Assembly (NCBI GenBank): GCA_009773805.1
Contig: WTXA01000001.1
Span: forward strand, 372,001-436,000
Origin: Fusobacteriota bacterium
GTDB lineage: Bacteria; Bacillota; TC1
Direction: 5' to 3'
Length of the DNA: 64,000 bases
In this document: piece after piece, positions 36,098 to 45,500 of the stretch
Layout: the number at the start of each line of letters is the position of its first letter
Numbering within the stretch: the stretch's first letter is position 1
Notes under the pieces: generated by a model
Seen by the model: the letters and a program-made list of their open reading frames with translations, nothing else
Told to the model about the DNA's origin: nothing
Databases searched by the model: none
Program-made: the position numbers and the translations under genes

Positions 36098-37028
36098 ATT
36101 TCATAGATAATAGGGTGCTCCTCAAAAGCATCTTCCCTTCTCCACTACCACTCTTAATTTTTTCTTCAACTTCATAAAATAATTTTAAATATTTAAAAAC
36201 TTCTTCAAAAGTCAGTTTTTTTGATAATTCAATTTTTTTCTCTGCAACATATGGATGAATTTGTAAAAGTGATGCAATTTTATCATCCCTATACTTCTCT
36301 TTTAGAAACCACTTGATTCTTAAAATTATTCTTAAATCTCTAATAATCATAAATATAATTTTAATCTCAGGTTCTTTAAGTTTATAAAGATTTTCCAAAG
36401 CCTTCAACATCTTACCATGATCGCTAAACATATTGTCAAGTAAATTAAAAATATTACTTTGAACATTATTAGTAATTAGTATATCTAAATCCTTAATAGT
36501 AATGTTCTTATGATCAGGTTCATATATAAATATCTTCTTTAACTCATTTTCTATCATTATTTGATTTTCACCAACAACTTCCAACAAATAAGCAACTGTA
36601 TCATCAGATATATTATAACCATGATTCCAAAAATGCTCTTTAACCCATTTCCTAAGATTTGCTCCTTTTCTTAATGGAAATTCTAATAATAGATTGTTTT
36701 CTTTAAAGAACTTCGAAGTTTTTTTTCTCAAATCAATTTTTTTTGTTATTATTAGACCTTTAGAAAAAGGAGATGGGTTATTAATATATTCTTTTAAAAC
36801 TTCAAGATTACTATCATCATTTAAAATTGTATCATTGGTAATTTTATATATTAAATTACCTTCAAATAACGATGGAGTATTTAAAATATTTATTAAATCA
36901 AGAAAGTCTAATCCATCATTAATTTCTTTTATGGAATAGCCAGTTTCAAGTGCTAAATCACCTATACTTTTATTTAATTCATATTCATTTTCACCATAAT
37001 ATACTACTATGGGTAAGTCTTTTTTCAT
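36096..37028 (-). CDS. holA: DNA polymerase III delta subunit
   Basis: A 310-residue HolA/YqeN clamp-loader subunit that opens the sliding clamp. Recognisable by IVVYYGENEYELNKSI at the N-terminus, the AAA-like body and LLEVVGENQIMIENELKKI near 160. It is slightly short for the family but complete at both ends. It follows comEC as in Bacillus (comEC-holA-rpsT) and is not itself a competence gene. Confidence 0.9.
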   Translation of the reverse strand: MKKDLPIVVYYGENEYELNKSIGDLALETGYSIKEINDGLDFLDLINILNTPSLFEGNLIYKITNDTILNDDSNLEVLKEYINNPSPFSKGLIITKKIDLRKKTSKFFKENNLLLEFPLRKGANLRKWVKEHFWNHGYNISDDTVAYLLEVVGENQIMIENELKKIFIYEPDHKNITIKDLDILITNNVQSNIFNLLDNMFSDHGKMLKALENLYKLKEPEIKIIFMIIRDLRIILRIKWFLKEKYRDDKIASLLQIHPYVAEKKIELSKKLTFEEVFKYLKLFYEVEEKIKSGSGEGKMLLRSTLLSMK

Positions 37029-37061
37029 CTAACACCTCACTCATCTTGCTTTATTATATCA

Positions 37062-39296
37062 TCAATCAACTAATTTCCTACCATTAATATCAATCAGATA
37101 CTTCTTTAAAGTTACTACCACATCAAGATCCCTGTCATTTCTATAATATTTGATATCATTCTTTTCAAGTTCAGCAACAATATCCTTAGAAGGGTGACCA
37201 TATTTATTTTCACCAACAGAAAATATAACACTTTTAGCTTTTAAATCACTATATATTCCTGTTCTATATGAATTTTTACTACCGTGATGAGGAGCTTTTA
37301 TAATATCATAATCTAATCTATCCATAGCTAGACTATCTAGAATTTCCAAATCACAATCTCCTGTAAGTAAAATACTTGATTCTCCATATTCTAAACTTAG
37401 CACTATAGAGGAAGCATTAGAATCCTCGTTATTGTCCCTATTGTCAGGATTTATTATATCAATCACTATATCACCTAAATATATCTTTATTTCATCATGA
37501 ACTATTTCTATTTTCTTTTCATATAATTTCAACCAATCTTTGTAATCTTCTTCTCTATTATTTGGAATCCATATTTTTGATACTGGAATTTTTTTTAATA
37601 TAGTTTCCAGTCCACCTCTATAATCGTTATCCCCATGGGTACTGATCATTATATCTATTTTCTTAATACCTTTTCTTTTCAGATAAGGTATTACTTCCCT
37701 TTTACCCATATCCTGGTAGTCATTTTTAGCCCCTCCATCAATTAAAATAACTTTACCCATCTCTTTACACTCTATAAGGATACAATCCCCTTGGCCTACA
37801 TTTATAAAGGTTACTATCACTTTCTTGCTATCAAAAAATTCTAACAAAGTATTATAGAATAATAAAACTATAAAAACCCCTAATAACACCTTCCTATAAT
37901 ACTTCTTGAATATTTGATTGTTCCAAAAAATATATAAAAGATAAAATAATATAATGTTGGCTAATCCCCAGGGCTTTCCAATATATACTGGTAAATTGAT
38001 ATTACTAAAAACTAATGTTATTTGTTCTAACAAAATTAGTATTAACTTCAAGAAATATGTTAAAAGACCTATTAAATCTATAAAAAATGGAAAAAACATA
38101 AAGATACCACTAATAAATATTATAAGTTGAATTAAGGGAGAAATTAAAGGAGTGAAGAATATACTCATCAAAGAAACTTCTTGGAAATAAAAAATAAGTA
38201 TTGGCCAACTCAAGATTACACTTATAATTCCACTTAGCAATATCTTGACTATGGGTTTCTTTATCTCTTTTATTTTTTCACTATATAATAATAACCCGAT
38301 TGAGATGACATATGATAATTGAAAAGAAATATAGAATATAATTCCAGGATTTATAATTATTAGAACCACTGATGATAACATCAATGCTAACATTTCATAT
38401 TTCTCTATTTTAAACACTTGGAATATTTTAATAATAATAAGAAATAAAATAACCCTCCAAACCGATGGAGTATCAGTCATCAATCCATATAAAATAAGAG
38501 GAGTTAAAAAAAAGATGTACTTTATTAGTCCTTTTTTAGGAGTAATTACAAATAAGAAAAGCAAAATATCCAAGGCAGCACCAACTTGTGATCCTGATAC
38601 GGCTTGTAAATGTAAAATGCCCATTTTTCGCCATGTATCAACTTCAGTCTCTTCTAAACTACTCACATTCCCAAGAAAAATACTTTCGATGAATCTTGTT
38701 TGATTTCCAAGTTTCTTTTGGAGTTTAGCAATATAATATTCCTGATATTCAAAAAGATAATATCTTAGATTTTTAATCTGCTCAAGAATTATAATATTAT
38801 TAGATTTTGTAGTGAATTTGATCCCTTTATACTTTAGATAGTCCTTATATGAAAAACCTCCCTTGTTCGCCTCACTTTTAGGTAATTCTAAATAACCTTT
38901 GAGGCTTATAATCATTCCCGGTTTTAATTCTTCCTTAGTTGTCAGCATTACTAGGCAATGGGGTTTATTATTTAATCTCACAATATGTTTTTTATTTTTC
39001 TCAACAGTCAAAATTTGAGCATTTCCAGAATATAGACCATCAAATTTAAGAACACTAATATAGTCTTTAGAAAATATATAACCACGTAATATACCCAATA
39101 AAACTATAATTAATAGAAATATATAGGTGTATCTAAACTTTTCATCAAAAATCAACAATAATCTACATTTATATACTAAAAATAATATAAACAGTAGGAA
39201 CATCAACAAATAATGCACATTAATTAAATCCATCGGAATTAGCAACCCAATTATGAACACAATCGTGATAATTATCGAATTCAGCTTTTCTTCCAT
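37062..39296 (-). CDS. comEC: DNA internalization protein ComEC/Rec2
   Basis: A 744-residue competence channel. The N-terminus has membrane helices and an OB-like DUF4131 region; a multi-helix Competence domain spans about 200-470. The C-terminal metallo-beta-lactamase-like domain has FINVGQGDCILIE, LIDGG, STHGDND and APHHGSK. The metal motif HxDxDH reads HxDxDY here (H554, D556, D558, Y559), so one ligand is replaced. It moves single-stranded DNA across the membrane. The ATG overlaps the comEA stop (TGATG). Confidence 0.92.
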   Translation of the reverse strand: MEEKLNSIIITIVFIIGLLIPMDLINVHYLLMFLLFILFLVYKCRLLLIFDEKFRYTYIFLLIIVLLGILRGYIFSKDYISVLKFDGLYSGNAQILTVEKNKKHIVRLNNKPHCLVMLTTKEELKPGMIISLKGYLELPKSEANKGGFSYKDYLKYKGIKFTTKSNNIIILEQIKNLRYYLFEYQEYYIAKLQKKLGNQTRFIESIFLGNVSSLEETEVDTWRKMGILHLQAVSGSQVGAALDILLFLFVITPKKGLIKYIFFLTPLILYGLMTDTPSVWRVILFLIIIKIFQVFKIEKYEMLALMLSSVVLIIINPGIIFYISFQLSYVISIGLLLYSEKIKEIKKPIVKILLSGIISVILSWPILIFYFQEVSLMSIFFTPLISPLIQLIIFISGIFMFFPFFIDLIGLLTYFLKLILILLEQITLVFSNINLPVYIGKPWGLANIILFYLLYIFWNNQIFKKYYRKVLLGVFIVLLFYNTLLEFFDSKKVIVTFINVGQGDCILIECKEMGKVILIDGGAKNDYQDMGKREVIPYLKRKGIKKIDIMISTHGDNDYRGGLETILKKIPVSKIWIPNNREEDYKDWLKLYEKKIEIVHDEIKIYLGDIVIDIINPDNRDNNEDSNASSIVLSLEYGESSILLTGDCDLEILDSLAMDRLDYDIIKAPHHGSKNSYRTGIYSDLKAKSVIFSVGENKYGHPSKDIVAELEKNDIKYYRNDRDLDVVVTLKKYLIDINGRKLVD

Positions 39297-39889
39297 CAGA
39301 GTTTTATATATGGACGCATTTTTTCTAATGTTTTTTCGCCTATACCTGATACATTCAATAACTCTTCCAAAGTTTGATAACGGACTATACTTTTTCGATA
39401 TTCTAAAATATTGCTTGCCATTACTGGTCCAATCCCTGGTACTAATTCTAGATCCTTGGCTGAAGCTTTATTAATACTAATTAATTCGTCATTATTGCCT
39501 TCACCATTAACCTCACCTTCATTCACTGCATCTATGAATGGAACATAAATATCTTGTTCATCTTTTAAGAACATCGCTAAATTCAATGGCAATAGGTCGG
39601 CATTTTCTAAGGGTTCAGCCTTCTCCAGAGCATCGTTCACTCTAGAGTTTAATGGAAATTCATATATTCCAGGATTCTTAACCGCTCCTTTGATATTGAC
39701 TACCAACTTTTCATCATCAACAGAATTGTTATTTTTATCTTCTACTATTATGTTTGAAGGTTTTTCATTAGCAAATACACTATATTTTGTTGTTCTACCT
39801 AGGTAATATCCAAGCGTAACTATTAAAAATATTAGAATAAATAAACTAGTCATTTGATATTTCTTATCTAGCGCCATAAATCGATTCAT
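39296..39889 (-). CDS. comEA: Competence protein ComEA
   Basis: A 197-residue DNA receptor for transformation. One N-terminal membrane helix (about 13-33), then an SLBB-like domain (VVNIKGAVKNPGIYEF) and two C-terminal helix-hairpin-helix motifs (INKASAKDLELVPGIGPVMA and LLNVSGIGEKTLEKMRPYI) that bind DNA. Followed without gap by comEC. Its ribosome site lies inside a strong hairpin, described separately. comEB is absent, which is common because it is not needed for uptake. Confidence 0.93.
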   Translation of the reverse strand: MNRFMALDKKYQMTSLFILIFLIVTLGYYLGRTTKYSVFANEKPSNIIVEDKNNNSVDDEKLVVNIKGAVKNPGIYEFPLNSRVNDALEKAEPLENADLLPLNLAMFLKDEQDIYVPFIDAVNEGEVNGEGNNDELISINKASAKDLELVPGIGPVMASNILEYRKSIVRYQTLEELLNVSGIGEKTLEKMRPYIKL

Positions 39890-39895
39890 AAGAAA

Positions 39896-39927
39896 ACCTC
39901 CTTTGCTAATATTTAAGCAAAGGAGGT
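39896..39927 (-). promoter_or_regulatory. Hairpin embedding the comEA ribosome binding site
   Basis: A perfect 12-bp inverted repeat (39896-39907 and 39916-39927; 8-nt loop). On the - strand the 5' arm begins ACCUCCUUUGCU, like the 16S rRNA 3' tail. The 3' arm ends in AGGAGGU, which is the only good Shine-Dalgarno of comEA, 7 nt from its ATG. U-rich UUUUCUUAU follows, so the hairpin may also terminate rsfS readthrough. Pairing is seen in the sequence; function is inferred. Confidence 0.8.
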
Positions 39928-39956
39928 AAAACTTCTTAGTATTAATTGTTTTTTTA

Positions 39957-40280
39957 CTACTTTAATTTTCCAGACCAAAGATCTTCTAGACTATATTTTG
40001 TTCTAGCTTCTTGGTCAAATATATGGATAATTAAATCACCAAAATCTATTAGCACCCATTCATTGGATTTTTCTCTTCTGAGCTTTTTTTCACCCTTTTC
40101 TTCTAAGGCTTCTTCACAATAATCAGCTAAAGTTTCAATATGCTTTTTATTCATACCAGTAGCAACTACAAAGCAATCAGCTATAATACTAATTCCATCA
40201 AGGTCTACTATTTTCACATCAATTGCCTTCTTCTCGTTCAATAGATTTTCAATTATTATACTTTTTTCGTAACCTGTCAT
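39957..40280 (-). CDS. rsfS: Ribosomal silencing factor RsfS
   Basis: A 107-residue RsfS that binds L14 on the 50S subunit and blocks subunit joining when nutrients are scarce. Matches the family along its whole length (DIKIVDLDGISIIADCFVVATG, EWVLIDFGDLIIHIF). The start overlaps yqeK by 4 nt. Last gene of the nadD-yqeK-rsfS cluster, conserved in Firmicutes. Confidence 0.95.
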   Translation of the reverse strand: MTGYEKSIIIENLLNEKKAIDVKIVDLDGISIIADCFVVATGMNKKHIETLADYCEEALEEKGEKKLRREKSNEWVLIDFGDLIIHIFDQEARTKYSLEDLWSGKLK

Positions 40281-40876
40281 AAACCAACCTCCATCATATA
40301 GTTATATGCCCCTATCGTTGCAGGAGCTAATATTTTATTTTTTCTTATCATATCTATAATTGTTCTTTTTAAAACCAATATATATGCTTCATCTAAACTT
40401 TTTCCCTCAATTTCAGTTCTTAGGGCTTCCACCCCATCATAAATTCTGAATTTTTCTATGGCATCAACAATAAAAAGTAACTTAGATAAATTTCCTACCC
40501 CGGCTTCTCCTAATGTATGATGTTCTATAGCTTCTAATATTTCAGAATCTTCAATGTAACCATTAGCAGAAAAATATGTTGCTGCTACCTTACCGTGTAG
40601 TACACGAGGAAATCTTAATTCAAAATCGCTTATAGTAACATTTAAGTTCTTAGCCAGTTCTATAATTTCTGAAATATCTACTTCCCTAAAATAATCATGA
40701 AACTTAGCAGCAAGTACAGCCTTATATGGATCGAGATCATATCTTTGTGCTAAAGCAAAGGACATTTCTACACAACCTACGATATGACTTTTCCTTTTAT
40801 CAGAAATCTTCATCTCACTAAGTAGCTTCTCATATTCTTTATCTATTCTAATTAGAATCTTTGTTAGTTGCATCAT
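40277..40876 (-). CDS. yqeK: HD-domain diadenosine tetraphosphatase YqeK
   Basis: A 199-residue HD-domain protein; YqeK enzymes split diadenosine tetraphosphate symmetrically. Metal ligands are HIVGCVEMS and AAKFHDYFRE, with EAIEHHTLGE further on. I chose the first ATG of an ATGATG pair at 40876, behind AAAGGA with a 7-nt spacer. The frame is open to 40906 but without a ribosome site. It overlaps nadD by 29 nt, suggesting coupling. Confidence 0.9.
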   Translation of the reverse strand: MMQLTKILIRIDKEYEKLLSEMKISDKRKSHIVGCVEMSFALAQRYDLDPYKAVLAAKFHDYFREVDISEIIELAKNLNVTISDFELRFPRVLHGKVAATYFSANGYIEDSEILEAIEHHTLGEAGVGNLSKLLFIVDAIEKFRIYDGVEALRTEIEGKSLDEAYILVLKRTIIDMIRKNKILAPATIGAYNYMMEVGL

Positions 40877-41462
40877 TGTACAATCCTTTAAGCTTAATAT
40901 ATTCATAAACTTTTTTAGGTAGATATTTTTTGTTAATCATATTCTTTTTTATTTGATTAGAACTAATATTTTGTATTGGCCATTCAAACAATAAAACTTT
41001 TCCTTCAAGGAAACTTGGCAAAGTATCTCTAAATATTTCAACTCTAAGTTTACTATCACCGTGTCTTAAAGCTACTAAAAATGTTGTTCTTCTAGCAATC
41101 TTTTCTATATCATTCCAATTAAGAATATCTAATAGAGCGTCGGATCCCATAACCCAAAAAAACCTTGCATCTGTTTCAATCTTTTTCATATCAGCTATAG
41201 TGTCTACTGTATATGTTGGACCATCTCTTTTTATATCACAATCAGAAATAAGGAATTTATCATTATTATCTATAGCTAATTCTAGGATTTTTAACCTATC
41301 TTCAGTTTCAGGCATATAGGTAACTTCCTTATGATATGACTTGCCAGTAGGTATAAAGTATAGGTTGTCCAGTTTAAAAAGCTTTAAAGCACCTTCTGCA
41401 AGCTGTAAATGCCCATTATGTATTGGATTGAATGTCCCTCCAAATAAGCCAATTCTTTTCAT
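40848..41462 (-). CDS. nadD: Nicotinate-nucleotide adenylyltransferase
   Basis: A 204-residue NadD that adenylates nicotinate mononucleotide in NAD synthesis. GLFGGTFNPIHNGHL (5-19) contains the nucleotidyltransferase HxGH site, and SSNQIKKNM-like ISSNQIKKNMINKKYLP is the C-terminal ISSTxIR motif. Works downstream of nadB and nadC, which lie at the right end of the window. Four nt after proA. Confidence 0.95.
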   Translation of the reverse strand: MKRIGLFGGTFNPIHNGHLQLAEGALKLFKLDNLYFIPTGKSYHKEVTYMPETEDRLKILELAIDNNDKFLISDCDIKRDGPTYTVDTIADMKKIETDARFFWVMGSDALLDILNWNDIEKIARRTTFLVALRHGDSKLRVEIFRDTLPSFLEGKVLLFEWPIQNISSNQIKKNMINKKYLPKKVYEYIKLKGLYNDATNKDSN

Positions 41463-41465
41463 AAC

Positions 41466-42716
41466 TTACCTAACCTGACCATCACCATTAATGATATATT
41501 TAATACTTGTTAAGGCTTCAAGTCCCATAGGTCCTCTTACATGCATTTTTTGAGTACTTATACCAATTTCAGCTCCGAATCCGAACATTTCTCCATCAGA
41601 AAATCTTGTTGAAGCATTATGATAAATACATGCTGAATCTATCAGTCTTTGAAAGATATTACCATTTTTGTAACTATCAGTAATTATCACTTCAGAATGT
41701 TTAGAACCATATTGATTTATATGCTTTACAGCACCAAGTACATCATCAACAATTATAATCCCAATAGTATAATCTAAATACTCTGTATATAACTCTTCTT
41801 CAGTTATTAACCAACCACTTTTTAGAATCTTTAGACTTCTTTCACATGCCCTTATTTCTACAGTATGCTCAATTAGTTTTAACTCCAATAAAGGTAGGAA
41901 CTCTTCAGCTATATCCTTATGTACTAATACTTTTTCCAAGGCATTACAAACGCTTGGTCTTTGTGTTTTTCCATTAATTATAATATTTATAGCCATATCA
42001 AACTGTGCCTTATCATCTACATAAGCATGACAATTACCTACACCAGTTTCAATTACTGGAACAGTTGAGTTGTTGACTACATTGGCAATTAATCCGGCAC
42101 CGCCTCTTGGTATGATAACATCTACATATTTATTTAATTTCATCAAAATATTTACAGATTCTCTTTCCTTGGAATCTATAATTTGTATAGAATTCTTTGG
42201 TAACCCAGCTATCTCAGCAGCTTCATTTAATAAACCAGTCAGCACCTTATTTGAATAATAAGCTGTAGAACTACCTTTTAAGATTACTGCATTTCCCGTT
42301 TTGACACACAACCCTGCAGCTTCAACAGTTACATTTGGTCTGGCTTCATAAATCATAGCAACCAAACCTAAAGGGACAGACATAGCACCTATTTCAAGAC
42401 CATTAGGTCTTTGCCACATTTTTTTAACTTGTCCAATAGGATCTTCAAGTTTTATTAGTGATTCAAGTCCCTTAGCCATGCCTTCTATTCTATCTTCATT
42501 AAGCATTAATCTATCTAATAATGCATGTGTCAAACCATCTGATTTTCCGTTATCCATATCAACTTTGTTTTGTTCAAGAATCAAGCTAATATTTTTCCTT
42601 AAATTATCTGCCATTTCTTGTAAAGCTATATTTCTTAAATTTATTGAAAATGATGATAATTCATAAGAAGCATTCTTTCCATTTTTACATTGTTCTTCAA
42701 TTATCTTTCCTAACAT
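41466..42716 (-). CDS. proA: Gamma-glutamyl phosphate reductase
   Basis: A 416-residue aldehyde-dehydrogenase-fold enzyme of proline synthesis. Family landmarks are MIYEARPNVTVEAAGLC, the IIPRGGAGLI region, and the catalytic-Cys segment KTQRPSVCNALEKVLVH. GTEISTQKMHARGPMGL appears as GAEIGISTQKMHVRGPMG. It takes glutamyl phosphate from ProB, encoded just upstream. Proline production in one short operon. Confidence 0.96.
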   Translation of the reverse strand: MLGKIIEEQCKNGKNASYELSSFSINLRNIALQEMADNLRKNISLILEQNKVDMDNGKSDGLTHALLDRLMLNEDRIEGMAKGLESLIKLEDPIGQVKKMWQRPNGLEIGAMSVPLGLVAMIYEARPNVTVEAAGLCVKTGNAVILKGSSTAYYSNKVLTGLLNEAAEIAGLPKNSIQIIDSKERESVNILMKLNKYVDVIIPRGGAGLIANVVNNSTVPVIETGVGNCHAYVDDKAQFDMAINIIINGKTQRPSVCNALEKVLVHKDIAEEFLPLLELKLIEHTVEIRACERSLKILKSGWLITEEELYTEYLDYTIGIIIVDDVLGAVKHINQYGSKHSEVIITDSYKNGNIFQRLIDSACIYHNASTRFSDGEMFGFGAEIGISTQKMHVRGPMGLEALTSIKYIINGDGQVR

Positions 42717-42726
42717 AATGCTCTCC

Positions 42727-43857
42727 TTACATGTTTAATACTGACATATTATCTCTATGAATAACTGTATCAAATTCATATTCATCATCAAGTATCTTTG
42801 TCATTTCTTTAGTTTTCTTACCTTTAATTTTTTCGATATTCACACTGTTATAATAGGTTATTCCTCTACCTATTTCTTTACCAAGTGCATTTTTAATACT
42901 AACTACAGCATCTGCTTCAAAATTACCCTCAACTGCAGTAATACCAATAGCCAGCAAACTTTTCCCTTCTTTTAACAAGGCATCTTGGGCTCCTTCGTCA
43001 ATTATTATCGTACCTTTAGGTTTAGATGATAAAAGCAGCCACTTTTTCTTAGTATGGATTTTTTTATTATGAGGAATAAAAATAGTTCCTCTAAAATCAC
43101 CTTTAACAACATCTGCTATAAGATTTTTTTCATTTCCATTTCCAATAACTACAAATACTCCTGCGGCAGTACCTATCTTGGCGGCTTTGATTTTTGTCAT
43201 CATACCACCCGTACCAAAGCAAGAACCTTCACAACCAGCATAGGCTTCTATTTCAGCGGTAATTTTCTCAACTTTTTCTACTAGAACCCCATCCTTGCAT
43301 GTAGCAGGATTTTTGGTATATAGTCCATCTATATCTGAAAGTATGATTAGCAAATCACCATCAATTAAGGATGCTACATAAGCAGCCAGATGATCATTGT
43401 CTCCAACCTTTATTTCATCCACAGCAACTGTGTCATTTTCATTGATTATGGGAATAGCACCAAATTGCAACAATGCTAAGAGTGTATTTTTTGCATTAAG
43501 ATTTCTTTTTCTATTGGCTAAATCATCTCTTGTTAACAAGATTTGACCTACAACCTTATTATATTCACCAAAGAATTTCTCGTATAGATGCATCAATGTT
43601 ACTTGACCTATAGCTGCAACCGCTTGCTTTTCAGGTAGAGTGGTTGGTTTTTTCTTTTTGTGTAGTTTTCCAACTCCAGCTCCAACAGCACCAGAGGATA
43701 CTAGAATAACTTCATATCCTTTATTGCTTATATCAACCAATCCTCTAACTAATTGTTCCATTCGTTCAATATTGATAGTTCCATTTTCATGTGTCAAGGT
43801 GCTTGTACCAACCTTGACGATTACTCTCTTTATCTCTCGTCCATAATCAATCTTCAT
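42727..43857 (-). CDS. proB: Glutamate 5-kinase with PUA domain
   Basis: A 376-residue ProB. The amino-acid-kinase domain (VKVGTSTLTHENG, VSSGAVGAGVG, NENDTVAVDEIKVGDND, FGTGGMMTKIKAA) is followed by a C-terminal PUA domain from about residue 275. I chose ATG 43857, 8 nt after AGGA; an ATG three codons earlier sits directly on that site. The kinase is normally feedback-inhibited by proline. Precedes proA. Confidence 0.95.
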   Translation of the reverse strand: MKIDYGREIKRVIVKVGTSTLTHENGTINIERMEQLVRGLVDISNKGYEVILVSSGAVGAGVGKLHKKKKPTTLPEKQAVAAIGQVTLMHLYEKFFGEYNKVVGQILLTRDDLANRKRNLNAKNTLLALLQFGAIPIINENDTVAVDEIKVGDNDHLAAYVASLIDGDLLIILSDIDGLYTKNPATCKDGVLVEKVEKITAEIEAYAGCEGSCFGTGGMMTKIKAAKIGTAAGVFVVIGNGNEKNLIADVVKGDFRGTIFIPHNKKIHTKKKWLLLSSKPKGTIIIDEGAQDALLKEGKSLLAIGITAVEGNFEADAVVSIKNALGKEIGRGITYYNSVNIEKIKGKKTKEMTKILDDEYEFDTVIHRDNMSVLNM

Positions 43858-43867
43858 TTTACACATC

Positions 43868-44158
43868 CTATGGTAATTTAAATTTCGTCTCTTTACCTTT
43901 ACTTTTGAATAAAACTATATTCCTACCTATAATTTGCACTATTTCAGCAGTAAAATTTTCTTCAATTAATTCTTTCACTTCTAATTTATCATTAGGTGAG
44001 TTTTTCCCAATTTTTATTTTTATTAATTCATTGGCTTTTAGTCCAGTTCTTATTTCTTTGATAATTTCCGGAGTAAATCCTTCTTTACCTATTATCGCAA
44101 CAGGATTTAAAAGACTAGCCATTCCTCTTAAGTATCTTTTTTGTTTTCCGCTTAACAT
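43868..44158 (-). CDS. yhbY: YhbY family CRM-domain RNA-binding protein
   Basis: A 96-residue CRM-domain protein, associated with pre-50S ribosomal particles. LSGKQKRYLRGMASLLNPVAIIGKEG is the family N-terminus and the GxxG-like loop follows. AAGGAGG precedes the ATG. The obgE-yhbY-proB order occurs in other Clostridia and fits a ribosome-assembly theme with the upstream genes. Confidence 0.93.
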   Translation of the reverse strand: MLSGKQKRYLRGMASLLNPVAIIGKEGFTPEIIKEIRTGLKANELIKIKIGKNSPNDKLEVKELIEENFTAEIVQIIGRNIVLFKSKGKETKFKLP

Positions 44159-44195
44159 AAATCCTCCTTGTTCCTCGCCTCTAATTATATAATCT

Positions 44196-45458
44196 TTAAT
44201 CTACATAATCAAACTCTGTATCGTAAATTCTAACAGTGTCGCCTTCTTTAATACCATTTCCCTTTAATAATGCATCAACACCTATACTAACCAAGGCTCT
44301 ATGAAATCTCATAACCCCTTCATCACTATCTAAATATGCCATTTTAAAGACTCTAAAAACATCATCTCCTGTTACTTCAAAGATTCCATCTATAATTTCA
44401 ACTTTCAAAGGTTTTTCCTTAAGTGATACTATTCTATGTTCTTCTTTAAATATGATTGGCGTTTTTATAGATTTTACCATATCAAGTGTTTTATACATAA
44501 GTGGTTCTAATCCAATTCTTGCTGCTGCCGATATCTTATATATTTCTTCTTCATAGCCTTCAGCTCTCATCATGGCTATAAATTCATCAGCTTTTTCTTC
44601 CACTCCTGGGATATCTATTTTATTTATTGCTATTATTTGGTGTTTATCCCTTAGCTCATCATTGAAAAGAGTTAATTCCATATTAATATTCTTATATTCT
44701 TCATATACAGATCTTTCGAAACTATCACCATCAATTAGATGAATAATTAACTTAGTTCTTTCCAAATGTTTTAAGAAATCGTGTCCAAGTCCTATGCCTT
44801 GACTTGCCCCATCTATTAGACCTGGTATATCTGCTAATACAAAGCTATCATCACCAACTTCAACAACACCTAAATGTGGTTCAAGTGTTGTAAATGGATA
44901 ATCAGCAATCTTCGGTCTAGCCTTTGAAACACTGCTAATCAGTGTCGATTTGCCAGCATTTGGATAGCCAGCAATACCTACATCTGCAATTAACTTCAGT
45001 TCAAGATTTAAAAACAGTTCTTCTCCAGGTTCACCGTTTTCAGCAAACTTTGGTTCTTTGTTTCTATTAGTCATAAATCTTGCGTTGCCTCTACCACCAC
45101 GTCCACCTTTGGCAACCAAGAGTTTTTGTCCATCTTCAATTATATCTGCAATTACTGCACCAGTTTCGTCTTTAACCATAGTACCTAATGGGACTTTCAG
45201 TATAGTAATAGGTGCATTCTTGCCATGCATATTGCTTCTACTTCCATTTTCTCCTTTGTCAGCCTTGTAGTGCTTTTTGTATTTAAAATCTATCATGGTA
45301 GTTATATTATTGTCACCAATGATGTAGATATCACCACCATTACCGCCATCACCACCACTGGGTCCACCTTCTGGAACGTACTTTTCTCTTCTAAAAGATA
45401 CCATTCCATTACCGCCATCACCAGCTTTTATTAAAATTTTCGTTCTATCGTAAAACAT
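44196..45458 (-). CDS. obgE: Ribosome-associated GTPase Obg
   Basis: A 420-residue Obg/CgtA. The glycine-rich Obg fold (1-158; GGPSGGDGGNGGDIY) is followed by the G domain (GYPNAGKST near 165, DIPGLIDGASQGIGLG near 212, NKID, SAA) and the Obg-specific OCT domain (about 340-420). It acts in 50S assembly and stringent/stress control. It follows rpmA but is separated from it by a terminator-like hairpin. Confidence 0.96.
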   Translation of the reverse strand: MFYDRTKILIKAGDGGNGMVSFRREKYVPEGGPSGGDGGNGGDIYIIGDNNITTMIDFKYKKHYKADKGENGSRSNMHGKNAPITILKVPLGTMVKDETGAVIADIIEDGQKLLVAKGGRGGRGNARFMTNRNKEPKFAENGEPGEELFLNLELKLIADVGIAGYPNAGKSTLISSVSKARPKIADYPFTTLEPHLGVVEVGDDSFVLADIPGLIDGASQGIGLGHDFLKHLERTKLIIHLIDGDSFERSVYEEYKNINMELTLFNDELRDKHQIIAINKIDIPGVEEKADEFIAMMRAEGYEEEIYKISAAARIGLEPLMYKTLDMVKSIKTPIIFKEEHRIVSLKEKPLKVEIIDGIFEVTGDDVFRVFKMAYLDSDEGVMRFHRALVSIGVDALLKGNGIKEGDTVRIYDTEFDYVD

Positions 45459-45475
45459 TATTTCTCCTTAAAGAT

Positions 45476-45500
45476 AAAACACTCCCTTTTAGGGAGTGTT
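45476..45500 (-). terminator. Terminator-like hairpin between rpmA and obgE
   Basis: A perfect 10-bp stem (AACACTCCCT with AGGGAGTGTT, 3-nt loop) followed by TTTTATCTTT on the - strand, 10 nt past the rpmA stop and 17 nt before obgE. I see no promoter between it and obgE, so it probably allows partial readthrough and lowers obgE expression relative to the ribosomal proteins. Confidence 0.8.
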
